Positions 40,570-51,086 of a DNA stretch of 64,000 nucleotides are shown piece by piece; position 1 is the stretch's first letter; every line of letters begins with the position of its first letter. The notes under the pieces were generated by a model. It had not been told where the DNA came from and did not search any database. It saw nothing but the letters and a program-made list of their open reading frames with translations. The translations under genes were made by a program, and so were the position numbers. Source of the DNA: Limnomonas spitsbergensis (Eukaryota; Chlorophyta; Chlorophyceae; Chlamydomonadales); NCBI GenBank assembly GCA_037349105.1, contig JAYJMM010000083.1, forward strand, positions 1 to 64,000. Reading direction: 5' to 3'.

Positions 40570-40995
40570 ACTGAGCTTTACTGTACTGGCTGAAAGCGCT
40601 GTGCGGACAAAAATATTAATATTCTAACTGATGCGCGGCGTTGCATTAAATTACCTGTACCAATTTTGCTGCTGCGTTTTTTATTGTTTTTTTGCTGCAT
40701 GGCAAAATTTTAAATTACTGTAAAACCGGTTTAACTCAGCGTTTGATTAATAAATTTTGGAGGAGCCCGGAGTGGTGCACGACACAACAAAAATTATTAT
40801 CAGGGGTGCGCGGCCGGTTAGTCAAAGACCAAAGCAACTATTTTGGGGGTTGCGCGGAGTAGTTGTTCCGGCACCAAATTTTTAAAAATTTGAAGCTGTT
40901 TGACTCGACATCCGTTCAGTGATCCTTGTCAAGTCTGATCAAGTAGTATAACATAACACTACTGGTAGCTTGCAAGGCTGTTCAGTTCAGGACAG
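40570..40995 (+). repeat. AT-rich dispersed repeat I, copy 2
   Basis: GCTGAAAGCGCTGTGCGGAC, TTGATTAATAAATTTTGG, AGGGGTGCGCGGCCGGTTAG, then TTCAGTGATCCTTGTCAAGT and GCTGTTCAGTTCAGGACAGT. Confidence 0.55.
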
Positions 40996-41199
40996 TGGAC
41001 TTAATCTGGGCTTGCCAACGCCTCTCCGCGGCGTCCTCAGCCTTCCACTCCCGTTTCTCCCTCTCCTCCTCCTCCTCCTCCTCCTTCCCCTCTTCCTCGT
41101 TCTCCTCCTCCTGCTCCTTCAACTCCTACTGTCCTAGGAGTAGAAGGAGGATGAATACAAGGAGGTCTGTTGACAGCATACTGTTCTTCCATGCAGGAA

Positions 41200-41420
41200 A
41201 CGCGTTTCTGTATTAAGTTGACTGTACGTAGTGGCTGTAAGCGCTGTGTGCAGTTGAGTTAGCGACAGTCACTGAAAGTGCTGCGCGGTATTTAATTAAT
41301 TGTTTTGGACCGGCTGCAGCTAAAGCAAGCAACTAAAAAACCCAGCTGTGTGTGCGCGCAGGAGGGTAATTTTTGCCTGCGCGGCGAATTTGATGTATTT
41401 ATCTCAGCAGGGGTGCGTGG
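41200..41420 (+). repeat. AT-rich dispersed repeat I, copy 3
   Basis: GTTGACTGTACGTAGTGGCT, GTGCTGCGCGGTATTTAATT, GCAGGGGTGCGTGGACCCTT. Confidence 0.5.
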
Positions 41421-42330
41421 ACCCTTTCCCCCTTGTATGGTACTGGTACATGAAATTGGGGTGCATGAACCCTATCCCGTTTTACGGTATATGGATGCCT
41501 CACGGGGACCAGCTCTTGCCGGGTGGCAGAGGTGGAAAGCCAATCTCTCCAGTAGGGATCGTCAGGGGGGCCCAGGAAAGTCTAAGAAACCCCTCTCTTC
41601 CTGAATATAGGGGCCTCTGAGGAAAAATTCACTGGACAGAATAGACCCTACTCCCAAGAGCATGGTGACTCAAGAGACAGAAATGCATGGAGACCCTCTC
41701 CTCAGGAGTATTGGGGCCTCTGGGAAAAGGATACAAGACAGGAGACACCCTGCTGCCCAGAGCTTGGTGGCTCAAGATACAGGTCAGTAGGAAACCCCTC
41801 TCCTCAGGACTATCGGGCTCCCAAAAAAATCGAGGTATAAAGGGAGAGCGAGGCCCACGGGCAAGTTAAGGTGCATGATCAGTAGGGGGGCGGCAGAGGG
41901 GGCACCTGGGGTGTAGGGGCCGCCGTCTCCCCCAATGAAGGGGTGTTGTGGTGAGAGGACAGTCCCCCAAGCTGGTTGGAGGGTTTGGAGGTCTACAAAG
42001 TCCTGGAGAAAGCACGGTACATGTGGCGGCCTTGGAAGGTGCGTGGCAGCTCGTGATGCCTGGTAGGGCACATTTACGTGGTTCCCAGATCGCCGGCGTC
42101 CTAGCTCCTTAGCATGGAGGCGATAATGCAGGAAAAGGCCCAATTGGAAAATTGGGGCTGCCTCAGTGGTAAAGAAGCACTTTCCGCACTTGTCCAGTTG
42201 GAGCAGTGTGCCCCAGCCCACACTAGGAAGATAGGGTCCGATATACCGGTATGGTACTACGACCCCTCCGATAAGGAGGGGAAATCACCTCTTGGAGTAT
42301 TTTTATCTTTTAGTTTCTTCTCTTTTCCCT
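41421..42330. other. Intergenic, degenerate 100-bp repeats
   Basis: GAAACCCCTCTCTTCCTGAA, TATAGGGGCCTCTGAGGAAA and GGAGACCCTCTCCTCAGGAG are related tandem relics around 41.57-41.83 kb. No gene called. Confidence 0.4.
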
Positions 42331-42515
42331 TCTGATCAGTGGGGCGCCCTTGCGGCCAAGCAGGGGTGGGATACGCTTGCTTTTGTGGACCTTTCTTTTC
42401 TCGGAGGCTTTGTTGAGGGAGTCTCTAGTGGAACTCTGGTGTCGGACTTGGTCTTCTCTGCCTTCCCGGCCTCTCCTTTTGTTCCTTCCCCCCCTTTCCT
42501 TTCAGTGTCATTTTT

Positions 42516-42592
42516 TCTCCCTTCTGAACAGTTGGGCGCCCACGCGGCCGAGCTTTGAGCGGGCCCAGAGGTGAAACGTTAATACGTTATTG
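42516..42592 (+). mobile_element. Retro-element D, copy 5 (sense on plus strand)
   Basis: CTTCTGAACAGTTGGGCGCC, CACGCGGCCGAGCTTTGAGC, GGGCCCAGAGGTGAAACGTT, ending ACGTTATTGAC. A partial copy (CTTCTGATCAGTGGGGCGCC) lies at 42332-42362 with similar pyrimidine-rich DNA before it. Confidence 0.65.
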
Positions 42593-42932
42593 ACTCCTTG
42601 GGGTATACAGACGGGGCTTGGGCGCCTCGGCAGCCAGTACTTTCCAAAATCCATGCCGTTCCGACGTTCTCTTTTATTCTCATAAAAAATTCGAAACGGC
42701 TGTTTAGGTGTACCGGTATTCACAATCGGACACACATTCGGCGAGTCCCCTGTACACCCCTTTAGTTTTTACACCAGCCTGCAGCTCACAGCCTTCCTCA
42801 GACACTTGCACAGCTTATCAGACCGACCCACCCCCCTCTGGTGCTTACACATTCATCTTCGAGTTGCGGAGCTGCGCAGCAACATCGTTCTTTGTCGTAC
42901 TCGAAGATTAGCGGCAGCGTCAGCAGGCCTTT

Positions 42933-43035
42933 ATGTCGAGCATCAACTCGCTGCAGGCGACGCCTCAGGAGACTTACGAGTCACTGCAGATTATCATGAG
43001 TGATGAGGAGACGTTTCAGAAGGTCGTTGACACCG
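42933..43035 (+). CDS. EF-hand gene exon 1
   Basis: MSSINSLQATPQETYESLQI, then IMSDEETFQKVVDT; donor GTGAGA, phase 1. Confidence 0.82.
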
Positions 43036-46000
43036 GTGAGAAGCGCAACATTCCCTAACCCATCGAATTGGAATGCCTGCAAGAGCTGAGGGCATCGGGC
43101 CCTGTTGACGTTGTCGTGTAGCAGAAATTACTTCTGGAAAATTATACATCCTGGAAAGTGGATGACAATCGGAACGAGTAGTTGCATGGACCTCTCCATG
43201 CAAACCAGTAGTGTTTTCTCTTAGCGCTCTCCTTCTTCACTTACTCTACCACCCGGCCTACAGCCAGCAGGGCCTGCTTGCTGCAGTATATAAACCTGGC
43301 CATAGGCCAGTCAAGGTTTTGACCCCATCAGCCCAGTGGTGACCCCCCGGAAGGTCTGCCGGAGAGCCATGCGAGCGACACAGGCTTCTGAAATCCCTTA
43401 ATAACACCATTTGGAAATATATCCTTCATTATAAGCCGGGGGATGGGTCCGACCCGCTAGGTGACAGGGGCCTTCCCCCAGGTGCCTCTTTCCCCAAAGG
43501 TGGTCGGGCATGAACCCTGGCATGCAGGGTTCATGCCAGACCACCTTTGGGGAAGGGAGCACGATACGGCATGATACGGCGCAATTCGGCAGAAGTCCAG
43601 CCGGATTGTTCCACCAAATTGCCACGATACTGCACGATACGCCACGATACTGCACGATACGGCACAATACGGCACAATACGGCACGATACGGCACAATAC
43701 GGCACAGGGTCAGCCGGTGTGTGCTATTATGGCATGCACCTTCAGACACAGAACTCCATGCAATGCTCTAATCTCGATATTGTATCAGATTTTCACTCAT
43801 GCCTAGAAAGAAAGGAAGAAAGCTACGCCCCCCTATGTGCGTGCGGGTTAAGGGAACAGCGCAGCTAGAGGCCAGAGCCAAACTCATGCCTATACTACCG
43901 TAGATTTGCTTGGCCTTCCCTCATAATTAAGGTTGTTTGGGGTTTTGAGGGATCCATGAATACCCTAACTACTGTTTGTCGACGCCAGTTTTCAGTCAGG
44001 AATGAAGAGTTTTGGTCGATCTTTTGCCCTGAGGGCTGCATCAAAAAAATCGTTTTTTCACACCCGAGGGCAGGCAAATCAAATCTACGGTAGTAATGGC
44101 ACTCTCTGCCCCACACAGCTCCTGACCCTTAACCACAAGCACTGACACGCTCGGCAAGTGGCTGATGCGCACGACAGTTCAGTTTCTTCAGGGGTTTGGT
44201 GCAGCCCTGGTTCTACCACTTCCTTTTTTCGATCCGTCATGAAGTCATGAGCAATTGCCACCCACGAGTTAAAAGCTCCACTTCACTTCAAAGGGGGGAG
44301 CCTCCCCTATCCTCCAGCCCAGAATAGGAGGGGGGTGCCCCCCACCTGCCTGGGGTCCGGAACTGCAAAGTGCACACCTGAGCACCTGACCATATTCTCG
44401 CTCACAAGGCGCAACGCATGATAAGGGGTGGGTTGCCCCCTACCTGCCTGAGATCCAGGACGGCACACCTGACCATCTGCCATAGATCCATCATGCTTTT
44501 ATGCAGGAATAGGCAGAGCCTGTGCCCGTAGGCGTGACAGGACTGATTGGCACCTGAGCTGCATCCAATAAGCTGCATACTCACCAGCCACTCTAACATG
44601 TTCACCTCACCTCCCTCCCCCCCCCCCCATGCTCCCTCACCACCCTCCCCCCTTCCCCCCCCCCTTCCAGCTGCATACTCGCAGGTGCCTCAGGCGGCTG
44701 AGCCTTTGAACAGGGCCCAGATGTGACATGATCCACCAGCCACCCTCACTTGCGCACTTGCTCTCGCCTGAATGCGCACTTGCTCTCGCATGAGTGCTCG
44801 CTTACAAGTGCCCAGTCCAAAAGTGCCCTTTCATAAATGCCCTCTCATTATTGATACGCACTCGCTCTCGCAAAAATACCTGCTTATGAATGCTTTCTCG
44901 TTAGTGCCCACTCCAGAAATGCCCACTCCAGAAATGCCCTATGCTGTCAATCAATGTTCACTCCCACAATGCCCGCCCCATAACAGCCCACTCACAAATA
45001 CTCACAAATACTCATTCCCTGCCCTCTGTGCTGTGGCTCATAGTATTTGGCAATGCCTGCTCTACAAATTCTCACCCCCTGCCCTCTGTGCCATGGCTTC
45101 TAGTATTTGGCAACATGGACATCAACAACAACGGCACCCTTGACGCCAAGGAGCTCACCGCTTTCATGGTAAGCGCTAACTGCAAACAACTGGAGAACAA
45201 AAACATAGGAAGGAACCGAAGAAACATTTACGTGAAGGAGCTCATAGTAAGAAGTCCCCCACGTGGAAGAAAGGAAGAAATCTACGCCCCGCAGGGGCGT
45301 GAGGGTTAAGGAAACAGTGCGGCATGGGCCTAGGCCGCGTACGCGCCGTTACCCCACTTGAAATCGCCCCTGGGCTCTGAAGGGGGAGGGGAAGGAAGGG
45401 GAGGGTGTCCTTCTCTTGTGAGGGCATCCCCCCCTGGACCCCACCCATGTGAATCCCCCCACAGCCCCTAGGGCATCCCCTTCCTGGACCCATCCACAGA
45501 TATCCCCCCAGGGGCTCAGGGTGGGAGGGAAGGGGGGTGGGGCATCCCCCCCTGGGAAGGGTATCCTCCCCCTCGGACCCTTCCCATGGGAAGGGGTGGG
45601 GCATCTTTCTCTGGGAAGGACCCCCCCCCCCCCCCTTGGACCCTTCCCACAGGGACGGGGGGTATCCCCTCCTGGGAAGGGTATCTCCCCTCCTTGGACC
45701 CTTTCCACAGGGAGGGGGGGGTATCCCCTCCTGGGAAGGGTATCTCCCCTCCTTGGACCCTTCCCACAGGAATGGGGGTGGGCATACCTCCCTGGGAAGG
45801 GTATCTCCCCTCCTTGGACCCTTCCCACAGGAATGGGGGTGGGCATCCCTCCTTGGGAATGGTATCTCCCCCCTTGGACCCTTCCCACAGGAGGGAGGGG
45901 CATCCCTCCCTGGGAAGGGTATCTCCCCTCCTTGGACCCTTCCCACAGGGACGGGGTGGGCATCCCTCCTTGGGAAGGGTATCTCCCCTCCTTGGACCCT

Positions 46001-49000
46001 TCCCACAGGAGGGAGGGGCATCCCTCCCTGGGAAGGGTATCTCCCCTCCTTGGACCCTTCCCACAGGAATGGGGGTGGGCATCCCTCCCTGGGAAGGGTA
46101 TCTCCCCTCCTTGGACCCTTCCCACAGGAATGGGGGTGGGCATCCCTCCTTGGGAATGGTATCTCCCCCCTTGGACCCTTCCCACAGGAATGGGGGTGGG
46201 CATCCCTCCCTGGGAAGGGTATCTCCCCTCCTTGGAACCTTCCCACAGGAATGGGGGTGGGCATCCCTCCTTGGGAAGGGTATCTCCCCCCTTGGACCCT
46301 TCCCACAGGAATGGGGGTGGGCATCCCTCCCTGGGAAGGGTATCTCCCCTCCTTGGACCCTTCCCACAGGAATGGGGGTGGGCATCCCTCCTTGGGAATG
46401 GTATCTCCCCCCTTGGACCCTTCCCACAGGAGGGAGGGGCATCCCTCTCTGGGAAGGGTATCTCCCCTCCTTGGACCCTTCCCACAGGAATGGGGGTGGG
46501 CATCCCACCCTGGGAAGGGTATCTCCCCTCCTTGGACCCTTCCCACAGGAATGGGGGTGGGCATCCCTCCCTGGGAAGGGTATCTCCCCTCCTTGGACCC
46601 TTCCCACAGGAGGGAGGGGCATCCCTCCCTGGGAAGGGTATCTCCCCTCCTTGGACCCTTCCCACAAGAATGGGGGTGGGCATCCCTCCCTGGGAAGGGT
46701 ATCTCCCCCCTTGGACCCTTCCCACAGGAGGGGTGGGCATCCCTCCCTGGGAAGGGTATCTCCCCCCTTGGACCCTTCCCACAGGAATGGAGCTGGGCAT
46801 CCCTCCCTGGGAAGGGTATCTCCCCTCCTTGGACCCTTCCCACAGGAATGGGGGTGGGCATCCCTCCCTGGATGGGTATCTCCCCCCTTGGACCCTTCCC
46901 ACAGGAGGGGTGGGCATTCCTCCCTGGGAAGGGTATCTCCCCCCTTGGACCCTTCCCACAGGAGGGAGGGGCATCCCTCCCTGGGAAGGGTATCTCCCCC
47001 CCCCTTGGACCCTTCCCTCCCCTCGGAAGGGTCCAAGGGGGGGATGAAAAGGGGGGCGCGGACTGCTTGCGCGCTACCGTAGATTTGCATTGCCTTCCCT
47101 CCGAACGCGGCCTAGGCCCATGCCGCGGTGTTTCCTTAACCCTCATGCCCCTGTGGGGCGTAGTTTTTGTTCTTTCTCAATCACGTGGCAGCAACCAGGT
47201 GTTGCAGAACCAGGTGTTGCAAAAAATCGTGTTGCAGAACCTCTTGGATTATTTGCTTATCACATATGAATATTTTGTGACCTGGTGTGGTTACCCTTTA
47301 GCCCTAAGCAGCCAGATGGCTTCCATGCATCTACCAGGCAAATGCAGGCAGAGGCAGACGACCGCGCTCGTGACGAAACACATGCCTCGTTCTTTTTTTC
47401 TTTGGACTTAACTATGTGGGAGGCCGGCCGCCCAAACCTAAAAAAACTGAGACGCTGACACACACAAAAAACAGGTGCGCATGGGGCCCTCATCGGCAGC
47501 TGAGAAAAGGCGAGCAGGAACAGGAAAGGCACACAACCAACAAGCACTAACACGACCGCAATAACTCATGCATGCAAGTGATGTTTAGGTCTAAAAAATA
47601 TCCGTTACCCCGCCTCGTGCTTTTTAAAAGAAGGGTGGTTTCCCATACTATTTTTCGAGGTACATGCAGGCAGCAGCAAACGAACGCGCTTGTGACAAAA
47701 GACCTCGCCTCATGTTGCGAAACAAAATGTTGACTCACATGCTATATTTTCTGGTCAAATGCAGACGGAAGCAAACGACCGCGCTTGTGATGAAACCTGT
47801 GCCTCTTGTTCCTAAAAAACTGGTGGCTTCCAATCCTTCCATACCTATATTCTCCGGGCCAATGCAGACAGAAGGAAACGACTGCGCTAGAGACGCAACC
47901 CGCGCCTCTTGTTTCTTAAAAAAACGGCGGATTCCAATCGCCCCATGTTGCTTATCCCCTGCCCCCCTGTCCCCCTGCCCCGCTGTCCCCTGTCTCGCTG
48001 TCCCCTGTCTCGCTGTGGCAGGTGAACGTTTGTGACGACATGGGCATCAAGGACCCCCCAAGCGCTGGACAGGTCCACCACGTGTTCAAACACCTGGACC
48101 TAAACGGTAGGACCAGTGTTTCCTTTCTTCGTGACTCGGCTATATGCCAGCTACACTCTGGCCTCTGGCCAGAGGGCCCACTTGTGGCCAGCAAAAGTGC
48201 CTTGCGCACCAGTCGTAGGCCAGTCCTGGCTTGGTCTATATCCGGCCGTTGGCGGCCGCAGGGCGGCCTTTTCAAGGTGGAATCGTAGCCAAAAAAAGGA
48301 ACACCGGGTAGGACAAACATTCCTGTCCAATCGCCTTCCTGCCCCACTCTGCCCAAAACTACACCACGCTATCCTGCAATGCCCCGCCAGAGAGCATCAT
48401 CCTTCACACTCCATTCCCAGCCCCGACTCCCTCCTGTCCCTCCCCCATGTCCTCAGCTGAATCCTGGACTCTAAACCCTCAATCCTACACCACCACCCCA
48501 ACTTCAGCTATTTCCTGACCCTAAACCCTCCCTCTCCCCAGCTTTCTCCTGACCCTATACGCTAACCCTCCATCTCCCCTGCTATCCCCCGACCCTAGAC
48601 CCTAACCCTCCATCTCCCCAGCTATCTCCTGGCCCTAGACTCTGACCCTCCATCTCCCTAGCAATCTCCTGACCCTAGACCCTGACCCTCCATCACCCCA
48701 GCCATCTCCTGACCCTAGACCCTAACCCTCCATCTCCCCAGCTATCTCCTGGCCCTCGACCCCAAACCTCCATCTCCCCAGCTGTCTCCTAAACCCTGAA
48801 CCCTACACATGCGTAGGCGACAACACCGTCTCCAAGGATGAGCTCAGTGTGTTTCTGCGTCATCTCTTCACAGAGCAGGTATCCCTCTTTATTTCACCAC
48901 TTTGTTTTGCCATAAAAAAAACTTTTTGTAATGCTGCCTTCAGGGCAAATTATCGACCAAAACTCTTAATTTCTGAGTGAAAACCGGCGTCGACATTCCA

Positions 49001-49980
49001 TAAATGACATATTTATGGATCCCTCAACCCCAAATAACGTTCAATTTGAGGGAAGGCAAGGCAAATATACAGTATATGTACCCCACTGTATTTGACCACT
49101 GAAATAAATCATGTTTTTCTTCATTGTTTTCTTCATTTGCAAGTCAGCTGGCTTCCAGTTGATGAGGCCTGGTGCTGCCAGCCTTGTTGTTGGGACCCCT
49201 CCGTGTCCCGCAAGCCGGTCAAGGATGGGGGTCCCAGCGGTGGCCATACAGCAAACAAGTACCGAAGTGTGGAAACATAGGGTATTGACATAGCGTTTCC
49301 ATCCATGGAACACAAGAACATGTAATACAAATGGCATGGTAACGGCGCAGACGTGGCTACGGCCCCAAGCTGCGTTGTTTCCTTAACCTCCACGCCCTAA
49401 TAGGGCGTGGCTTTCTTTCTTTCATAAAAAAGGCGTGTAGGTGGGGGGGAAGGAAAGGAGTTACCCCTGGCGGCCCCGCCGTCCAGGGAACACAAAAACT
49501 GTTTTGTTGTCCCCCGGGAAGGTAAAACAGGGCTATCACCAGGGAAAGTGGACCGAAGGCTTGTCCCCTACCTCCGATGCACCTGACCCTGATAGATAGG
49601 ATATGTCATGTTGGGCCCTCCATTCGCATCTTGTCGAGCCTGGTAGCATGGTACTGCATGATAGTATGATACAGCTCAGGTTTAGCGGATTTGTACCATC
49701 AAGGTAGCACGATATGACACACGTTTGGCCGGATTGTACTACCAAGGTTGCAGGATGCAGCACAGGTTCAGCCGGATTGTACTACCAAGGTAGCACGATA
49801 CGGCACAGGTTTAGCCGGATTGTACTACCCTGCTATCGATTTATCAAATACTTTCATTCCCCACCTCAGATGCACCAGGCCAGCGTGCAAATCGCCAAGC
49901 AAGACGCAATGGCTTTGAAGTCACCTGGGAAGAAGGACCTGCCAGGGGATACGTCACGCAGCGCCCGAGCTGGCAGATGA
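42933..49980 (+). CDS. Two-EF-hand calcium-binding protein, 141 residues, five exons
   Basis: Exons 42933-43035, 45104-45168, 48022-48106, 48817-48878 and 49870-49980 join in phase (1, 0, 1, 0) into one chain. EF-hand 1: VFGNMDINNNGTLDAKELTA, loop DINNNGTLDAKE, with D, N, N, T, D and E at the six liganding positions and the central Gly. EF-hand 2: VFKHLDLNG then DNTVSKDELSVFL, loop DLNGDNTVSKDE, where Asn replaces the usual central Gly; its loop is split by intron 3. N-terminus MSSINSLQATPQETYESLQI, C-terminal basic tail KSPGKKDLP...SRSARAGR. No signal peptide or membrane segment, so probably a cytosolic calcium sensor or buffer; the partner is unknown. The ATG follows an in-frame TAG at 42909. 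Introns total about 6.6 kb, filled by repeats. Confidence 0.85.
43283..43368 (+). repeat. Dispersed family E, copy 5 (in intron 1)
   Basis: TGGCCATAGGCCAGTCAAGG, TTTTGACCCCATCAGCCCAG, TGGTGACCCCCCGGAAGG. Confidence 0.55.
43496..43735 (+). repeat. Dispersed family C, copy 4, with an inverted repeat in front
   Basis: Two inverted copies of AAAGGTGGTC(T/G)GGCATGAACC (43496-43550) precede GCACGATACGGCATGATACG and a run of seven CACGATACGG/CACAATACGG decamers, ending GGTCAGCCGGTGTGTGCTAT. Confidence 0.65.
43806..43881 (-). mobile_element. SINE-like element B, copy 8, with 11-bp target duplication
   Basis: Reverse orientation; flanked by perfect ACTCATGCCTA at 43795-43805 and 43882-43892. TIR element A copy 4 starts at the very next base. 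Confidence 0.85.
43893..44095 (-). mobile_element. TIR element A, copy 4 (best ends)
   Basis: Perfect terminal inverted repeat TACTACCGTAGATTTG at 43893 and its complement ending 44095. 203 bp, no coding capacity. Located in intron 1 of the EF-hand gene. Confidence 0.88.
44096..45046. other. Rest of EF-hand intron 1
   Basis: Diverged AGGGGGGTGCCCCCCACCTG-type repeats near 44.3-44.6 kb, a diverged element D relic (44688-44730), and CACTCACAAATACTC-type short repeats. No exon seen. Confidence 0.5.
45015..45103 (+). repeat. False copy of EF-hand exon 2 acceptor and start
   Basis: CCCTGCCCTCTGTGCTGTGG then CTCATAGTATTTGGCAA at 45017-45056 duplicates the real CTTCTAGTATTTGGCAA junction 54 bp further on. 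The copy goes out of homology after GGCAA. Confidence 0.88.
45104..45168 (+). CDS. EF-hand gene exon 2 (EF-hand 1)
   Basis: Acceptor GGCTTCTAG completes a Val codon. VFGNMDINNNGTLDAKELTA then FM; donor GTAAGC. Confidence 0.9.
45266..45353 (-). mobile_element. SINE-like element B, copy 9
   Basis: Reverse: AAGAAAGGAAGAAATCTACG, CCCCGCAGGGGCGT hairpin, CCTAGGCCGCGTACGCGCCG. Flanks CCCCCACGTGG/CCCCACTTGA may be a decayed target duplication. Confidence 0.7.
45540..47035 (+). repeat. 60-66 bp tandem array, about 23 units, in EF-hand intron 2
   Basis: Unit GGGAAGGGTATCTCCCCTCC, TTGGACCCTTCCCACAGGAA and TGGGGGTGGGCATCCCTCC. Each unit has an acceptor-like CCCACAG. Unit lengths are mostly multiples of 3 and lack stops, so frames of 500-630 codons appear on both strands; none is a gene. 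Confidence 0.96.
47074..47101 (+). mobile_element. Solo end of TIR element A
   Basis: CTACCGTAGATTTGCATTGC then CTTCCCTC with no matching second end; followed directly by SINE-like element B. Confidence 0.6.
47102..47178 (+). mobile_element. SINE-like element B, copy 10
   Basis: GGCCTAGGCCCATGCCGCGG, TTTCCTTAACCCTCATGCCC, CTGTGGGGCGTAGTTTTTGT. Confidence 0.65.
47320..47950 (+). repeat. About 100-130 bp diverged repeats in intron 2
   Basis: AAATGCAGACGGAAGCAAAC, GACCGCGCTTGTGATGAAAC and CTCTTGTTCCTAAAAAACTG recur about four times (47.33, 47.66, 47.76, 47.86 kb). Confidence 0.7.
48022..48106 (+). CDS. EF-hand gene exon 3
   Basis: Acceptor TGTGGCAG. VNVCDDMGIKDPPSAGQVHH then VFKHLDLN plus one base; donor GTAGGA within the second EF loop. 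Confidence 0.88.
48145..48302 (+). repeat. Dispersed family E, copy 6
   Basis: CAGCTACACTCTGGCCTCTG, GTCGTAGGCCAGTCCTGGCT, CGGCCGTTGGCGGCCGCAGG; in intron 3. Confidence 0.55.
48480..48810 (+). repeat. About 60-bp repeats before EF-hand exon 4
   Basis: CCTCCATCTCCCCAGCTATC then TCCTGACCCTAGACCCTAAC, about six units, each with acceptor-like TCCCCAG. C-rich, acceptor side. Confidence 0.88.
48817..48878 (+). CDS. EF-hand gene exon 4 (rest of EF-hand 2)
   Basis: Acceptor TGCGTAG completes Gly. DNTVSKDELSVFLRHLFTEQ; donor GTATCC, phase 0. Confidence 0.88.
48904..49075 (+). mobile_element. TIR element A, copy 5 (left end lost)
   Basis: AATGCTGCCTTCAGGGCAAA, TTATCGACCAAAACTCTTAA, right end GGCAAGGCAAATATACAGTA. 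Intron 4. Confidence 0.75.
49339..49424 (+). mobile_element. SINE-like element B, copy 11
   Basis: GGTAACGGCGCAGACGTGGC, hairpin CACGCCCTAATAGGGCGTGG, CTTTCTTTCTTTC tail; near full length. Confidence 0.78.
49641..49829 (+). repeat. Dispersed family C, copy 5 (three tandem subunits)
   Basis: AAGGTAGCACGATACGGCAC, AGGTTTAGCCGGATTGTACT then ACC, repeated; runs almost to the terminal EF-hand exon acceptor. Confidence 0.7.
49870..49980 (+). CDS. EF-hand gene terminal exon
   Basis: Acceptor CACCTCAG. MHQASVQIAKQDAMALKSPG then KKDLPGDTSRSARAGR, stop TGA. Confidence 0.8.
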   Translation: MHQASVQIAKQDAMALKSPGKKDLPGDTSRSARAGR

Positions 49981-50003
49981 GCGTCCCAGAGGCCGTTACG
50001 GGC

Positions 50004-50186
50004 ATGGGAGCGTGATACAACATGATACGGCGCAGGTTAAGCTGGATTGTGTTGTCAAGGTAGCATGATACGGCACCATAGGGCACTGGTGTTTTCAGTT
50101 TGCTCTTTTTAAATATGTTTTTACTATACCAGTAATCAGAATGTAAAGTAATGTTTTCGGTGTAGCCGGATTGTGCTACCAAGGTC
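50004..50186 (+). repeat. Dispersed family C, copy 6, interrupted
   Basis: AAGGTAGCATGATACGGCAC ... then about 80 bp of unrelated AT-rich sequence, resuming at GTAGCCGGATTGTGCTACCA. Confidence 0.55.
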
Positions 50187-50395
50187 ACTGGACCGCTTCT
50201 GGACGAATCAAGGAGGCAGGGCCAGGGCAGGTGCGGGTTGCAGGGGGCACACCACGCGCAGTGCCGGAGCTGCCTGATGATCGTCTCCGAAGCCGTCCCA
50301 GACACGGTAGCATGATACGGCTCAGGTTAAGCCGGATTGCATTACCGAAATAGCATGATGTGGCACCATACGGCACAGGTCTGGCTGGATTGTGA

Positions 50396-50650
50396 TGTGA
50401 AGTTTGTGAAGTTTTTACAGCCCATCAGAGCATCACAGTTGATGCATAAGACATGTGCCAGTACACCGGTAGAAGCACTTGATACTCTAGGACAGAAAGC
50501 GAAAACCAGTGACCCCCTGGTCAAGCAACTAGCACACAACCACAACGGTGGGGTGGGAATGAACCCCATAGTGAATAAGGTAAGCCCCAGTCATAAAACA
50601 TGACGTGGGTGCAAAAGAGTTATATTGAGCACCGCCTAGAAATTTGGGGG
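50396..50650 (-). repeat. Dispersed family F, copy 1 (about 250 bp)
   Basis: GTGAAGTTTTTACAGCCCAT, CAGAGCATCACAGTTGATGC, CATAAAACATGACGTGGGTG, ACCGCCTAGAAATTTGGGG. Three copies in this window. Confidence 0.7.
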
Positions 50651-50891
50651 GAGACGGAAAATTTAGCAAAAGTCGCAAGACCGCTTCAGGAAGACGCGAG
50701 CAGGCAGGTCCAGGTCAAGTGTGGGCTGCCAGTGTGCATCTTCACGGCAGCTTGCTTTGCCAGATGAGGGTCCCCTAAGCCATCACAAGACAGCTTCTGT
50801 AGGATGTGAGCAGGCAAGGCCAACTCAGGAGAAGGCATTTACGGCAGCTCGCTTTGCTGTCGCGGCTGAGAGGTGCACCTAAGGAATAGGT

Positions 50892-50907
50892 CAATGACGT
50901 TACATTT
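50892..50907 (-). mobile_element. Extreme 5'-truncated retro-element D insertion
   Basis: 16-bp CAATGACGTTACATTT flanked by perfect AAGGAATAGGT at 50881-50891 and 50908-50918. Shares the same terminus as copies 4 and 6 (39005, 51324). Confidence 0.65.
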
Positions 50908-51086
50908 AAGGAATAGGTGACTCGAGAAGAAGACAAGACATCGAACAAATGCTAGTATCATCCTGATCACGGGGAATACCGCTTGGAGCATGAAACTACT
51001 GTTGCAACTTAGCCACAAGAAAGGCAGTCTGGTGGAGTGGTGGTGATAATATCAAAATGTGAACATGGAGATATGCCTTGTTAAGT

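Noticed and set aside
45242..47411. Frames of 498-634 codons
   Set aside because: Stop-free tandem array within intron 2 of the EF-hand gene, open on both strands.
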